This document shows, piece by piece, positions 19,613 through 28,007 of a stretch of 64,000 nucleotides of DNA; the stretch's first letter is position 1, and the number at the start of each line of letters is the position of its first letter. The position numbers and the translations under genes were made by a program. The stretch is from Conchiformibius kuhniae DSM 17694 (GTDB lineage: Bacteria; Pseudomonadota; Gammaproteobacteria; Burkholderiales; Neisseriaceae), in the NCBI RefSeq assembly GCF_000428785.1, contig NZ_AUAP01000001.1, positions 310,001-374,000 on the forward strand, in the 5' to 3' direction. A model generated the notes under the pieces. It was not told where the DNA came from. It searched no databases and saw only the letters and a program-made list of their open reading frames with translations.

Positions 19613-22600
19613 TTATGGAAAATGTGCCGTCAGCCGTGCCGTGTCGATGTCCCATGCCCACACGCCGCGCCCGCTTGTGCCGTCCAGCCCGCGCAAAAAC
19701 AGGTAGCGCACGTGCAGGGTGGGGGGCATCGCGCCGCGCCGGTGCAGGTAGCGGGCGGCGGCAAGGGCGTAAATCACGGCTTGCAGGCAGTATTGGTGTT
19801 CCGCCATCGCCGCATCGAGCGCGGCGGGGGTGTAGGCGGCGGCATGGTCGCCCAAGCGGTTGGATTTGTAATCGACCAGCAGGGTGCGTCCCGCACGGTC
19901 GCGGCAGAGCAGGTCGATGGTGCCGTTCAGGTAGCCGCGCACGCTGTGAAAATCCAGTGCGGCGGCGGCGCGGCGGATGATGTCGGGGGCATCGTCCAGC
20001 ATGGCGCGGAAGGCGGCGGGGCTGAAGTCGTTTTGGTGCAGCACGAAGGCGGTTTCGGTCAGGCGTTGGTCGGGGCGGAATGCGTCCAGTGCCGTGCCGT
20101 CCGGCAAAAGCGGGGTGCGGCGGGTGCGTTCGAGCAGTGCGGCAACGGTGTCCTGCCACAGGCCGGCATCAAAACCGTGCTGCTGCAACAGTTGGCGGGT
20201 GCGCTCGGGGTCGGCGGCAAACAGGTTTTGTTCCAATACGGCGTGCAGGCACAAACCTGCCGCCGTGCCGTGCGGAAAGCCGTGAATGTCGGGCGCGGCG
20301 GGCGGCGGTGTTGCGTGTGCCGCTTCGGCGGTTTCGTGTTCGGCGGGGGCGGGCAATTGGGCAAGACGGCGTTCGGCGATGCGTTCGCTTTGGCGCAACA
20401 GCCCCGTGAAGCTGGTGTGGCGGACGAAGCGGAAGCGGCGCGGGGCAAACGCGGCGGCGCGGTACACGGGTGCGGGGGTGTCGGCGGGCGCGGGTGCGGC
20501 GGCAGGGGCGGGGGCGGCGTATCCGTGCCAATGCAGGGCGTGGCGTTGGGCGAACTGCTGCCAATGTTGGCGGTAGGCGGCTTCGTGTTTGGCATCGTCT
20601 GCCGCGTCCAACAGATACGCGGGCGCACTGCCGCCGCCGTCCCGATACGCGGCGGCATACAGGTACAGCCGTTCTTCGGCGCGGGTCAGGGCAACGTAGA
20701 GCAAACGCAGGTCTTCCGACAGTGCTTCCCGCGCCAGTTGTTCGCGCACCGCATCATCGGCATCGTGGTCGGGCAGTAGCCGTGCTGTGCCGTGTTGGTG
20801 GACGATGTGCCACGCGCCCTGCGGTTTGCCGCCCGCCTTCCACGCAAACGGACACAGCACCACCGGATATTGCAGCCCTTTGGCGGCGTGGACGGTAACG
20901 ATTTTCACCAATTCGTCATCGCTTTCCAGCCGCAAGGTGTCTTCTTCGCGACCTTTGCCGCCGTGTGCATCGGCGATGCGCCGTTGCAGCCATTGCAGCA
21001 GGGAGGCGGGGCTGTGGCAGTGTTCGTTTTCGGCGGCGAGCAGTTCCATCACCTGATGCAGATTGGTGAGGGCGCGTTCGTTGCGCTGTGCCAGCAGGCG
21101 CGTTTCCACGCCGTGGCGGGCGAAAAAGCCCTGTAGGGCGGCGTAAATGCCTGCTTGTTGCCAATCGTCCGCAGCCTGTTGTGCCGACTCCGTCCACAGG
21201 GCGCGGCGGGTTTCGTCCCGATTCAAGGCTTGCAGGGCGGAAGCGGGGTATTCAAACAGTACGCCCGCCAAGATGAAGTTTAAAACGTCGTTTTGCTGCG
21301 GTTGCAGGAAAAACGCCAAGAGTGCGGCGCAGGCTTCGGCTTCGGCTTCGGTAAAGATGTTGTTTTGGCTGTGCAATACGCTGTGAATGTGCCGTTTTTT
21401 CAAGGCGCGGCGCACCCGTTCGCCGTCTTTGCGGCGGCGCACCAAAACGGCGATGTCGCCGGCGCGCAGGGGGCGTTCGGTGTGGTGGCCGCCGCGTATG
21501 CGGGTGTGTCCGCCCAGCAGGGTGGCGGTTTCGGCGGCGCACCATTCGGCGGCGCGTTGTTCCAGCGCGGCGGCGGTTTCGCCTTCGCTTTCGTTGAGCC
21601 AGCGCACCTGTACGGCCGCGCCGCCGTCCGTCAGGCGGGTATGTTCGCGGTGGGCGCGTACGGGCGGGTAGGCGATTTGTGGCAAAACGAAAGGCTGCGT
21701 CCGCGCAAACAGGGCATCGATGCTTTGGTTGAGGGCGCGGTGGTTGCGGCGGTTGGTGTCGAGCGTGTAGCGGCGGTCGGCGGCATCGGCGGCGGCTTGC
21801 AGATAGGCAAAAATGTCCGCGCCGCGAAAGCCGTAAATCGCCTGTTTGGGGTCGCCCACCAGAAAAAGCGGCGTGCCGGTGTCGGCAAAGGCGGTGCGGA
21901 ACAGTGCGTATTGCAAAGGGTCGGTGTCTTGAAATTCGTCAATCAGCGCGAAACGCCAAGTGCGCGACAGGCTTTGGGCGAGTGCGGCGGCGTGCGGCGC
22001 GTCCGCATCGAGTGCGGCGGCAACGTCCAGCAGCAAATCGTCAAACACGCGCTGCGGGTGTTGTTTTTTGTGTTCGCGGCGGCGGTCGCGCACATGCGCC
22101 AGCAGGCGCAAACCCAATGCCGTCCACGCCTGTTGTTCGGCATCGGCGGCGCGGGCGGCGGCGTCTGCCAAATCCGCCAAGGGCGCGAGCGCGGCGATGT
22201 CGCTTTCCGGCACGGCGGCGTTTTTCTTGAGATTGGCGCGGACAAAATCTTCGGCAAACGGATTTTCGCCATTGCGGTTGTACAAGCAGTCGCGCACGGC
22301 GGCGGGCGCGGGCGGATACGGACTGCGGTTGCGGGCGAGTTCGGCGAATTTGCCGGCAAAGGTGTTTTTGCGGAAACGGGTGCCGTTGAGCGCGGGGTGC
22401 AGCCGCCAAAACGCCGCTTCCGCGTCCGCACGGTCGCGCTGCCAACACTGCTCAAACTCGCGCCGCGCCGCCGCATACGCGCCCGCATCGGCACAATCGG
22501 CGTGCAAATACGGGCGCGGCACAAACGGACGCAACTGCGCCAAAACCGTTTGCGGCGTGTGGCGGCGGCGGTACGCCAATTCCGCATACAGCGCATCATC

Positions 22601-23134
22601 GGCAACGTATTTGCGCCAAAAATCTTCGGCAAACGCCAACTGCCGCCCGCTTTCGCCCGACTCGTCCAACTCAATCTCAAACGGCACTTGGCAGAAAAAC
22701 GCATAATCCTGCAGCACACGCTGGCAAAAACCGTGAATGGTGTACACCGCCGCATTGTCAAAACCGCTCACCGCCGCCTGCAAACGCAGCATCAGCCGCG
22801 CCGCCCCCTCCCGTGCCAAACCGCCCTGCAACAAGCGCAGCAGAAAATCATCGCCCGCACAATATTGCGCCAGCGCCCCGTCTGCAAAATCCGCGTCCGC
22901 ACAACGCCGCAACACCGACAACGCCCCGTCCAAACGCGCCCGCAAACGGGTTTTCAGCTCCGCCGTTGCCGCCTTGGTAAACGTAACCACCAAAATTTCC
23001 GCCACATCTGCCTGTTCCCACACCACCAGCCGCGCAAACAGCGCGGCGATGTTCCACGTTTTGCCCGTGCCTGCCGAAGCCTCAATCAAATTCGTGCCGT
23101 CAAGCGGCACGGCGAGCGGGTCGAATACCGCCAT
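19613..23134 (-). CDS. recB: Exodeoxyribonuclease V beta subunit (helicase-nuclease)
   Basis: Processes double-strand breaks as part of RecBCD. The N-terminus has the UvrD-type Walker A EASAGTGKTW (residues 18-27), then TFTKAATAELK (motif Ia), LIDEFQDTDPLQY (motif II), GDPKQAIYGFRGAD (motif III), IVTVHAAKGLQYPVV (motif V) and VALTRAEERLYLY (motif VI). The C-terminal nuclease domain keeps LVDYKSNRLG, whose Asp and Lys are catalytic. At 1173 residues it is full length. recC and recD are not adjacent, as is usual outside enterics. The rhomboid gene precedes it with one base between stop and start, so they are probably co-transcribed. Confidence 0.97.
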   Translation of the reverse strand: MAVFDPLAVPLDGTNLIEASAGTGKTWNIAALFARLVVWEQADVAEILVVTFTKAATAELKTRLRARLDGALSVLRRCADADFADGALAQYCAGDDFLLRLLQGGLAREGAARLMLRLQAAVSGFDNAAVYTIHGFCQRVLQDYAFFCQVPFEIELDESGESGRQLAFAEDFWRKYVADDALYAELAYRRRHTPQTVLAQLRPFVPRPYLHADCADAGAYAAARREFEQCWQRDRADAEAAFWRLHPALNGTRFRKNTFAGKFAELARNRSPYPPAPAAVRDCLYNRNGENPFAEDFVRANLKKNAAVPESDIAALAPLADLADAAARAADAEQQAWTALGLRLLAHVRDRRREHKKQHPQRVFDDLLLDVAAALDADAPHAAALAQSLSRTWRFALIDEFQDTDPLQYALFRTAFADTGTPLFLVGDPKQAIYGFRGADIFAYLQAAADAADRRYTLDTNRRNHRALNQSIDALFARTQPFVLPQIAYPPVRAHREHTRLTDGGAAVQVRWLNESEGETAAALEQRAAEWCAAETATLLGGHTRIRGGHHTERPLRAGDIAVLVRRRKDGERVRRALKKRHIHSVLHSQNNIFTEAEAEACAALLAFFLQPQQNDVLNFILAGVLFEYPASALQALNRDETRRALWTESAQQAADDWQQAGIYAALQGFFARHGVETRLLAQRNERALTNLHQVMELLAAENEHCHSPASLLQWLQRRIADAHGGKGREEDTLRLESDDELVKIVTVHAAKGLQYPVVLCPFAWKAGGKPQGAWHIVHQHGTARLLPDHDADDAVREQLAREALSEDLRLLYVALTRAEERLYLYAAAYRDGGGSAPAYLLDAADDAKHEAAYRQHWQQFAQRHALHWHGYAAPAPAAAPAPADTPAPVYRAAAFAPRRFRFVRHTSFTGLLRQSERIAERRLAQLPAPAEHETAEAAHATPPPAAPDIHGFPHGTAAGLCLHAVLEQNLFAADPERTRQLLQQHGFDAGLWQDTVAALLERTRRTPLLPDGTALDAFRPDQRLTETAFVLHQNDFSPAAFRAMLDDAPDIIRRAAAALDFHSVRGYLNGTIDLLCRDRAGRTLLVDYKSNRLGDHAAAYTPAALDAAMAEHQYCLQAVIYALAAARYLHRRGAMPPTLHVRYLFLRGLDGTSGRGVWAWDIDTARLTAHFP

Positions 23135-23135
23135 C

Positions 23136-23861
23136 TTACTTCACCACCCGCAACACCCTGCGGCGCGGACGGCGCAGCCAATACCACGCCAACGCCCAAC
23201 CGCACAACGCCCCGCCGATGTGCGCCAAATGCGCGATGTTCGCCCCAAACAGCGAAAACCCGCTTACCTGCGCGAACGCCTCATACGCCACCAGCCCCGC
23301 CACAAAATACTTGGCGGGAAACGAAACGGGCAGAAACAACAGCGACAAACGGGTTTCGCCGAAACACAGCGAAAACGCCGCCAACACCGCAAACACCGCC
23401 CCCGAAGCCCCCAGAGCATAAGTGTTCAGCAAACGCCAAAACTCGGCGGGCGCACCCGTCTGCCCCGCCGTCAAGGCTTCCCAAAACTGCGCGGGCGACA
23501 CCGAAACGGCGGCGGCGAGCGCATCGGCTGCCGCTTCGATTTGATAAGCCTGCCACGCCGTATAACACAACGCCCCCGCCAACGCCCCGCCGAAATACAG
23601 CAGCGCAAACCGCCGTGCGCCCCAATATTGCAGCAAAGGTGCGCCGAACACCGCCAAACCGTACATATTAAACAGCAAATGCAGCAAATCCTTGTGCATG
23701 AACGGCGCGGTAAACCACTGCCAATGGCGGTAGTCGGGGTGGCGCACGGGCCATTGCGCGGCGAGTGCGTCCAAATCGGGCAGCGCAAACCGCGCCAAAA
23801 ACAGCAGCACGTTTGCGCCAATCAGCAGATGAATCAGGTGTTTGTTCAGCATAAAATCCAT
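23136..23861 (-). CDS. Rhomboid family intramembrane serine protease
   Basis: A 241-residue membrane protein. The rhomboid HxxxN element is in DLLHLLFNMYG, the catalytic serine in GASGAVFAVLAAF and the histidine in HLAHIGGALCGW, on three different helices. About 50 residues of polar sequence (around 105-155, AADALAAAV ... AEFWRLLN) are inserted between the third and fourth helices, longer than in E. coli GlpG. There is no cytoplasmic N-terminal domain. An alternative start at 23852 (MLNKHL) has a slightly better ribosome site. Substrate unknown. Confidence 0.9.
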   Translation of the reverse strand: MDFMLNKHLIHLLIGANVLLFLARFALPDLDALAAQWPVRHPDYRHWQWFTAPFMHKDLLHLLFNMYGLAVFGAPLLQYWGARRFALLYFGGALAGALCYTAWQAYQIEAAADALAAAVSVSPAQFWEALTAGQTGAPAEFWRLLNTYALGASGAVFAVLAAFSLCFGETRLSLLFLPVSFPAKYFVAGLVAYEAFAQVSGFSLFGANIAHLAHIGGALCGWALAWYWLRRPRRRVLRVVK

Positions 23862-23869
23862 GTATGGGA

Positions 23870-23998
23870 TTGAAAAAGGTCTGTTCCGTCGTTTCCGCGC
23901 GGGTGGGAAGCTACTGCCCGATGCTTGACAAGCGGTGTTTCACCAACGCCCTGCGCGGGCATGGCGGCGCGGTGTTTTTCGGTTAATTGACGACCCGC
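23870..23998. repeat. Intergenic element copy H (diverged), running into a coding 3' end
   Basis: A degenerate copy: CGTCGTTTCCGCGCGGGTGGGAAG resembles a dRS3 arm, GCCCGATGCTTGACAAGC matches the family spacer, and CGGCGCGGTGTTTTTCGG with TTAATTGACGACCCGCGCC matches the other end. The last 16 bases encode the final residues of the Na/Pi cotransporter on the minus strand. Confidence 0.55.
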
Positions 23999-25791
23999 GC
24001 CGCACCGTGTTCGGGCGGGGCGGCGGAAGCGGCAAAGGCATCGGCGGCATTGTGCAGCACTTCCAGCAAACCCGTGCCGATGCGGTGGGCGTAGTTCAAA
24101 TCGTTCATCAGCGATGAAGCCAGCAAACCGTCGATTTCATCGCGGCGCAGTTTGGCGAGAATTTGTCCGCGCAAGCCGTCCAGCGTGTCGGTGTGGGCGG
24201 CAAATGCGTCAAGGTGTGCCTGCCATTCGCTGCTGCGGGCGGGAATGTGGGCGGCGGCATGAAAACGGCACAGGGTGTCGGTGAGGTGTTGGCGCAGGGC
24301 AAGGTAGTCCTGATGCACGGGCGATTGCGCGTCTTGCAAAAAGCGTTGCAGATTTTTTTGCAGATGCTTGCTTTCTTTGACAATCTCAACCATTTGAAAC
24401 GCGGCAAGGTGGGCGGTGGTCAGTTGTTGGCGGCACGTTTCGTTGCCGTCGCTGTCGATTTTGCTGGTAAAGTCCAAAATATCGCTGTACAGGGGTTTGA
24501 TTTGCCATTCGTAAAACGATTGCACATTGCTTTCCAAAGGCCGTTGCGGGGCGGGCAGCGGCTCGGTGCCGCAATAGCGGTACAGGCGGTCGGCGGGAAC
24601 GTACAGGGCGTGGCAGATGACTTCCAAGCTCAAATCGGCAAGGTGGCGGATTTCCTGAAACACGGCACGCAGGGCGGTGTCGCCGGAACGCAGCATGTTG
24701 GCGTGCAAAAAGCGCGGGCGCACCGCTTCGCTGTTTTCGGGCAACAGCCCTGCGGCGGCGCGTTCGGGAATCCACTGTTGCAATTTGTCTGCCAAGCGGT
24801 TTTGCAAACGCCAAAACACCGCCAAGCCGAGCAGGTTGAACACGCTGTGGAACAATGCCAGTTGCAGCAGCGCGTTCATGCCGGTGGCTTGGGCGACGGC
24901 GGCGACGGCGCGGGTAAGCGGATACCACAGCAGCAGCGACAGCAGCGCGGTTACGCTGTTGAAAATCAGGTGCGCCAATGCCAAACGCTTGCCGCTCCGT
25001 TCGCTGCCGAGCATGCCGACCACGGCGGTGGAGGCGGACGTGCCGACATTCGACCCCATCGCCACCGCAAAGCCCTGCTCCATGCTGATTTGCCCGCCCG
25101 CCAGCGCCGCCAGCGTGAGAATCAGCGTGGCGTGGGACGACTGCAACACCAGCGTCAGCAGCAGCCCGATGCCGCAAAAAATCAAAATTTCGGCAATGCC
25201 GCTCACCTGCACCGAAGTGAAATCGATTTGTCCGCCAATCGCCTGAAAGCCGCCCTTAATCGCATCGATGCCGAGAAAAATCAGCGAAATCCCCACCAAC
25301 ACCCGCCCGATGGCCTTTGCCTTATTGCTGAAAAAGCCCGCCAAAATGCCAAACACCAGCATCGGCACGGCGGCGGGACTCAGGCTGATGCTCTGCCCCG
25401 CCATCGCCAACAGCCAAATACCGCTTGTCGCGCCCAAATTCGTTCCGAAAATAATCGCCAAACCGCCCGCCAGCGTAATCATGCCGGTGCTCAAAAACGC
25501 AATGGTCAGCAACGACACCAAAGTACTCGATTGCAGCACAAAGGTTGCGCCGATGCCGAACATCAGCCCCTTGACGGGGGTGGCGGTGCTTTTTGCCATC
25601 AGCTTTTCCAGCGTGCCGCCGGCGGCATTGTGCAGCCCTTCCTCGATGCACTGCATGCCGAACAAAAACAAAGCCAAGCCGTAACACAGCTTCATCCACG
25701 CGCCGCTATACCAGAACGAAGCGGCAAGAGCGGCAGATACTGCCAACAAAATCATTGGTTTGAACAATTTAAGCGCAGGGCGGGACATCAT
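23983..25791 (-). CDS. Na/Pi cotransporter family protein with PhoU-like tail
   Basis: A 602-residue protein: two inverted-repeat Na/Pi-cotransporter units with the QSS signatures (FVLQSSTLVSLLTIAFLSTG and LTLVLQSSHATLILTLAALA) and GTNLGAT / GSNVGTSAST motifs, about ten membrane segments up to residue 330, then a helical soluble PhoU-like domain. It probably exports or imports phosphate with sodium. The start is at tandem ATGs with GGAAG six bases upstream. The final codons (ARVVN and stop) fall in a diverged repeat element, so the native C-terminus may have been altered. Confidence 0.9.
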   Translation of the reverse strand: MMSRPALKLFKPMILLAVSAALAASFWYSGAWMKLCYGLALFLFGMQCIEEGLHNAAGGTLEKLMAKSTATPVKGLMFGIGATFVLQSSTLVSLLTIAFLSTGMITLAGGLAIIFGTNLGATSGIWLLAMAGQSISLSPAAVPMLVFGILAGFFSNKAKAIGRVLVGISLIFLGIDAIKGGFQAIGGQIDFTSVQVSGIAEILIFCGIGLLLTLVLQSSHATLILTLAALAGGQISMEQGFAVAMGSNVGTSASTAVVGMLGSERSGKRLALAHLIFNSVTALLSLLLWYPLTRAVAAVAQATGMNALLQLALFHSVFNLLGLAVFWRLQNRLADKLQQWIPERAAAGLLPENSEAVRPRFLHANMLRSGDTALRAVFQEIRHLADLSLEVICHALYVPADRLYRYCGTEPLPAPQRPLESNVQSFYEWQIKPLYSDILDFTSKIDSDGNETCRQQLTTAHLAAFQMVEIVKESKHLQKNLQRFLQDAQSPVHQDYLALRQHLTDTLCRFHAAAHIPARSSEWQAHLDAFAAHTDTLDGLRGQILAKLRRDEIDGLLASSLMNDLNYAHRIGTGLLEVLHNAADAFAASAAPPEHGAARVVN

Positions 25792-25809
25792 GGGGCTTCC
25801 AAACGGTTT

Positions 25810-25843
25810 TTCAGGCAGCACCAAACGCGTGGCGCTGCCTGAA
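25810..25843. repeat. Inverted uptake-word pair
   Basis: TTCAGGCAGC (25810-25819) and GCTGCCTGAA (25834-25843) form a 10-bp stem in the gap between mdh and the Na/Pi gene. It lacks a T-run in the direction of transcription. Confidence 0.65.
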
Positions 25844-25860
25844 GTTTGCGGGCAGAATGC

Positions 25861-25884
25861 GGCGCGTCATCGCGATGACACGCC
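25861..25884. repeat. Solo palindrome made of two element tips
   Basis: GGCGCGTCATC and GATGACACGCC face each other with only GC between them (10 of 11 bases pair). Each arm is the tip of the intergenic element family, with no interior left. Confidence 0.6.
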
Positions 25885-25898
25885 CCAATTGCGTGGCG

Positions 25899-26876
25899 TT
25901 ACAGCAAATCTTTCACGCCGTCTTTTTCTTCTTCCAATTCTTTCAAAGTTTTGTTGATGCGCTCTTGGCTGAACGCGTCAATTTCCAAACCCTGAACGAT
26001 TTGGTATTCGCCGTTTTCGCAGGTAACGGGGAAGCCGAACATCACGCCTTCGGGAATGCCGTAAGAGCCGTCAGACGGCACGCCCATGGTTACCCATTGG
26101 CCGTTGCTGCCCAGCACCCAATCGCGGATATGGTCAATCGCGGCATTGGCGGCGGAAGCGGCGGAAGACAAACCGCGTGCTTCAATAATCGCCGCGCCGC
26201 GTTTGCCGACTGTGGGCAGGAACACGTCGGCGTTCCACACTTGGTCGTTAATCAGCGCTTTCACGCTTTCGCCGCCGATGGTGGCGAAACGGTAGTCGGC
26301 GTACATGGTCGGGGAGTGGTTGCCCCACACGCACAGTTTTTCAATCTCGCCCACGGCTTTGCCGGTTTTCTCGGCGATTTGGCTGGCGGCGCGGTTGTGG
26401 TCGAGGCGCAGCATGGCGGTGAAGTTTTTCGCGGGAAGGTCGGGCGCGGACTTCATGGCAATGTAGGCGTTGGTGTTGGCGGGGTTGCCGACCACCAAAA
26501 CTTTCACATCGCGGCTGGCGACTTTGTTCAATGCCGCGCCCTGAACGGTGAAGATTTGCGCGTTGGCCTGCAACAGGTCGGCGCGTTCCATGCCCGGCCC
26601 GCGCGGACGCGCACCCACCAAAATCGCCACGTCGGCATCTTTGAACGCCACTTCGGGGTCGTCTGTGGCGACCATGCCCGCCAGCAGGGGGAAGGCGCAG
26701 TCCTGCAATTCCATCATCACGCCTTTGACGGCGTTTTGCGCCTGCGGCAAATCCAGCAGTTGCAAAATCACGGGCTGGTCTTTGCCCAGCATTTCGCCGG
26801 AAGCGATGCGGAACAGCAATGCATAGCCGATTTGACCGGCTGCGCCGGTAACGGCAACACGAACGGGTTGTTTCAT
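25899..26876 (-). CDS. mdh: Malate dehydrogenase (NAD)
   Basis: Interconverts malate and oxaloacetate. The N-terminal Rossmann loop is VTGAAGQIGYALLFRIASG. LVGARPRGPGMERADLL holds substrate-binding arginines, VVGNPANTNAYIAM the NAD site, and the active-site His is in CVWGNHSPTMYAD. The 325-residue form is the group-2 (cytosolic-like) type common in betaproteobacteria. The ATG is preceded by GGAGAATCC. It completes the oxaloacetate supply for the citrate synthase encoded at the left end. Confidence 0.97.
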   Translation of the reverse strand: MKQPVRVAVTGAAGQIGYALLFRIASGEMLGKDQPVILQLLDLPQAQNAVKGVMMELQDCAFPLLAGMVATDDPEVAFKDADVAILVGARPRGPGMERADLLQANAQIFTVQGAALNKVASRDVKVLVVGNPANTNAYIAMKSAPDLPAKNFTAMLRLDHNRAASQIAEKTGKAVGEIEKLCVWGNHSPTMYADYRFATIGGESVKALINDQVWNADVFLPTVGKRGAAIIEARGLSSAASAANAAIDHIRDWVLGSNGQWVTMGVPSDGSYGIPEGVMFGFPVTCENGEYQIVQGLEIDAFSQERINKTLKELEEEKDGVKDLL

Positions 26877-26963
26877 AAGGGGGATTCTCCGGTGTGGGTA
26901 GGAAAGACAATCGCTTGCTTGTGCGGGGCGTGTTGTGCCGTGTAGGCAGCTTGCCCCGCCCGA

Positions 26964-26991
26964 ATCATATCAAATTGGCGTTTTTTTGCAA
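26964..26991 (-). promoter_or_regulatory. Predicted mdh promoter
   Basis: On the minus strand TTGCAA (26986-26991) and TATGAT (26964-26969) are 16 bases apart, about 90 bases before the mdh start. The box begins right after the stop codon of the upstream gene. Confidence 0.55.
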
Positions 26992-26996
26992 GCCGC

Positions 26997-27836
26997 TTAT
27001 TGCGCTGCGGCGGCAGACGCGTTGTCCGAAGCGGCGGCAGGTGCGGCATCGGCAAAGTATTTTTGCTCGATTTGGGCGTAGGTACCGTTGTCGCGCACCT
27101 GTTTGAGCGCGTCGTTGAGCAGCTTCAGCTTGTCGGCATCGCCTTTGCGGACGGCAAAGCCGTAGTTTTCGGTTTCAAAATCGGGCACTTCCACCATGGT
27201 AAAGCCTTTGTTGGCATTGTTTTTGATGTAGTGGGCGATGACGGCGCTGTCGCTGATGGCGGCGGACAATCCGCCGTTTTCCACTTCTTTAATCATCAGA
27301 TTGACGTTTTCAAAGCGGGCGATGTTGGGGCTGGTTGCGCCAAACAGTTTTTGCGCGGCAAAGTCGCCCGTTTGTCCGGTAACCACGCCGACTTTGGGCA
27401 GTTTTTTCACGTCTTCGATGGATTGGACGTTTTTGGCGGCAGGCACGAGGACGACCTGTTTGATTTGGTAGTAAGGCTCGGTGAAGTCCATGCTCTGTTT
27501 GCGTTCATCGGTGATGGTGATGGCGGAAGCCAGCACGTCCACGTCGCCGTTGCCCAGTGCGGGAAACAGGCTGTCCCACGGCTGGTGTTGGAATTGGACT
27601 TGGAAGCCGCCCGCTTCTGCCATGGCGTTGAGCAAATCCACGTCGAAGCCGTGAATGTTTTTGTTTTCGTCTTGCGATTCGAAGGGGGCAAATTCGGCGT
27701 TCATCGCCACGCGGAACACTTTGCCGTTGCCGCCCGATGCGGGGGCGGACGCCGCGCTGCCCGATGATGTGCCGCCGCCGCAGCCTGCCAATGCCAATAC
27801 CGCGCAGGAAATGCCTGCCGCCAGCCAAGTTTTCAT
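26997..27836 (-). CDS. Amino-acid ABC transporter substrate-binding lipoprotein
   Basis: A 279-residue family-3 solute-binding protein. The N-terminus is a lipoprotein signal with lipobox LALAGC, followed by a Gly/Ser/Ala linker and the SBP fold (FRVAMNAEFAPFESQDENKN, HGFDVDLLNAMAEA, DVLASAITITDERKQSMDF). These segments fit binding proteins for polar or cystine-type amino acids; the ligand cannot be read from sequence. No permease or ATPase gene is adjacent. It ends with an Ala/Ser tail. AAGGA precedes the ATG. The upstream region has a repeated operator-like word. Confidence 0.92.
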   Translation of the reverse strand: MKTWLAAGISCAVLALAGCGGGTSSGSAASAPASGGNGKVFRVAMNAEFAPFESQDENKNIHGFDVDLLNAMAEAGGFQVQFQHQPWDSLFPALGNGDVDVLASAITITDERKQSMDFTEPYYQIKQVVLVPAAKNVQSIEDVKKLPKVGVVTGQTGDFAAQKLFGATSPNIARFENVNLMIKEVENGGLSAAISDSAVIAHYIKNNANKGFTMVEVPDFETENYGFAVRKGDADKLKLLNDALKQVRDNGTYAQIEQKYFADAAPAAASDNASAAAAQ

Positions 27837-27866
27837 TCGTTTGTTTCCTTCATTTGGTGGTCAAAA

Positions 27867-27884
27867 CCCCGCCGTGTTGCGGGG
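27867..27884 (-). promoter_or_regulatory. Hairpin plus T-run in the leader of the binding-protein gene
   Basis: On the minus strand CCCCGC-AACACG-GCGGGG is followed immediately by TTTTG, about 30 bases before the start codon and downstream of the predicted promoter. It could act as an attenuator. Confidence 0.4.
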
Positions 27885-27900
27885 CGTGTGGTAGGGTTTG

Positions 27901-27934
27901 TTTACAGTTTATCACAATTTCTTTACAGTTTGAA
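27901..27934 (-). promoter_or_regulatory. Predicted promoter with two AAACTGTAAA direct repeats
   Basis: Minus-strand TTCAAA (27929-27934), 17 bases, then TAAACT (27906-27911) with a TGn extension. AAACTGTAAA occurs twice, at 27922-27931 and 27901-27910, 21 bases apart, i.e. two helical turns, one copy in the spacer near -35 and one over -10. This geometry suits a repressor site. Confidence 0.5.
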
Positions 27935-27960
27935 AGGGCAGGGCGGGGAAATGCGCCGCA

Positions 27961-27993
27961 AAAACAAAAATCCAAGCAGACGGGCTGCTTGGA
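27961..27993 (-). terminator. Terminator of lysS
   Basis: On the minus strand TCCAAGCAG (complement of 27985-27993) pairs with CTGCTTGGA (27971-27979), followed by TTTTTGTTTT. Confidence 0.88.
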
Positions 27994-28007
27994 CGGGGCG
28001 GGGGAAT

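Noticed and set aside
24163..25842. 559-codon plus-strand frame opposite the Na/Pi cotransporter
   Set aside because: The minus-strand frame has QSS transporter motifs and membrane segments; the plus-strand product is Arg/Gln/His-rich without domains.
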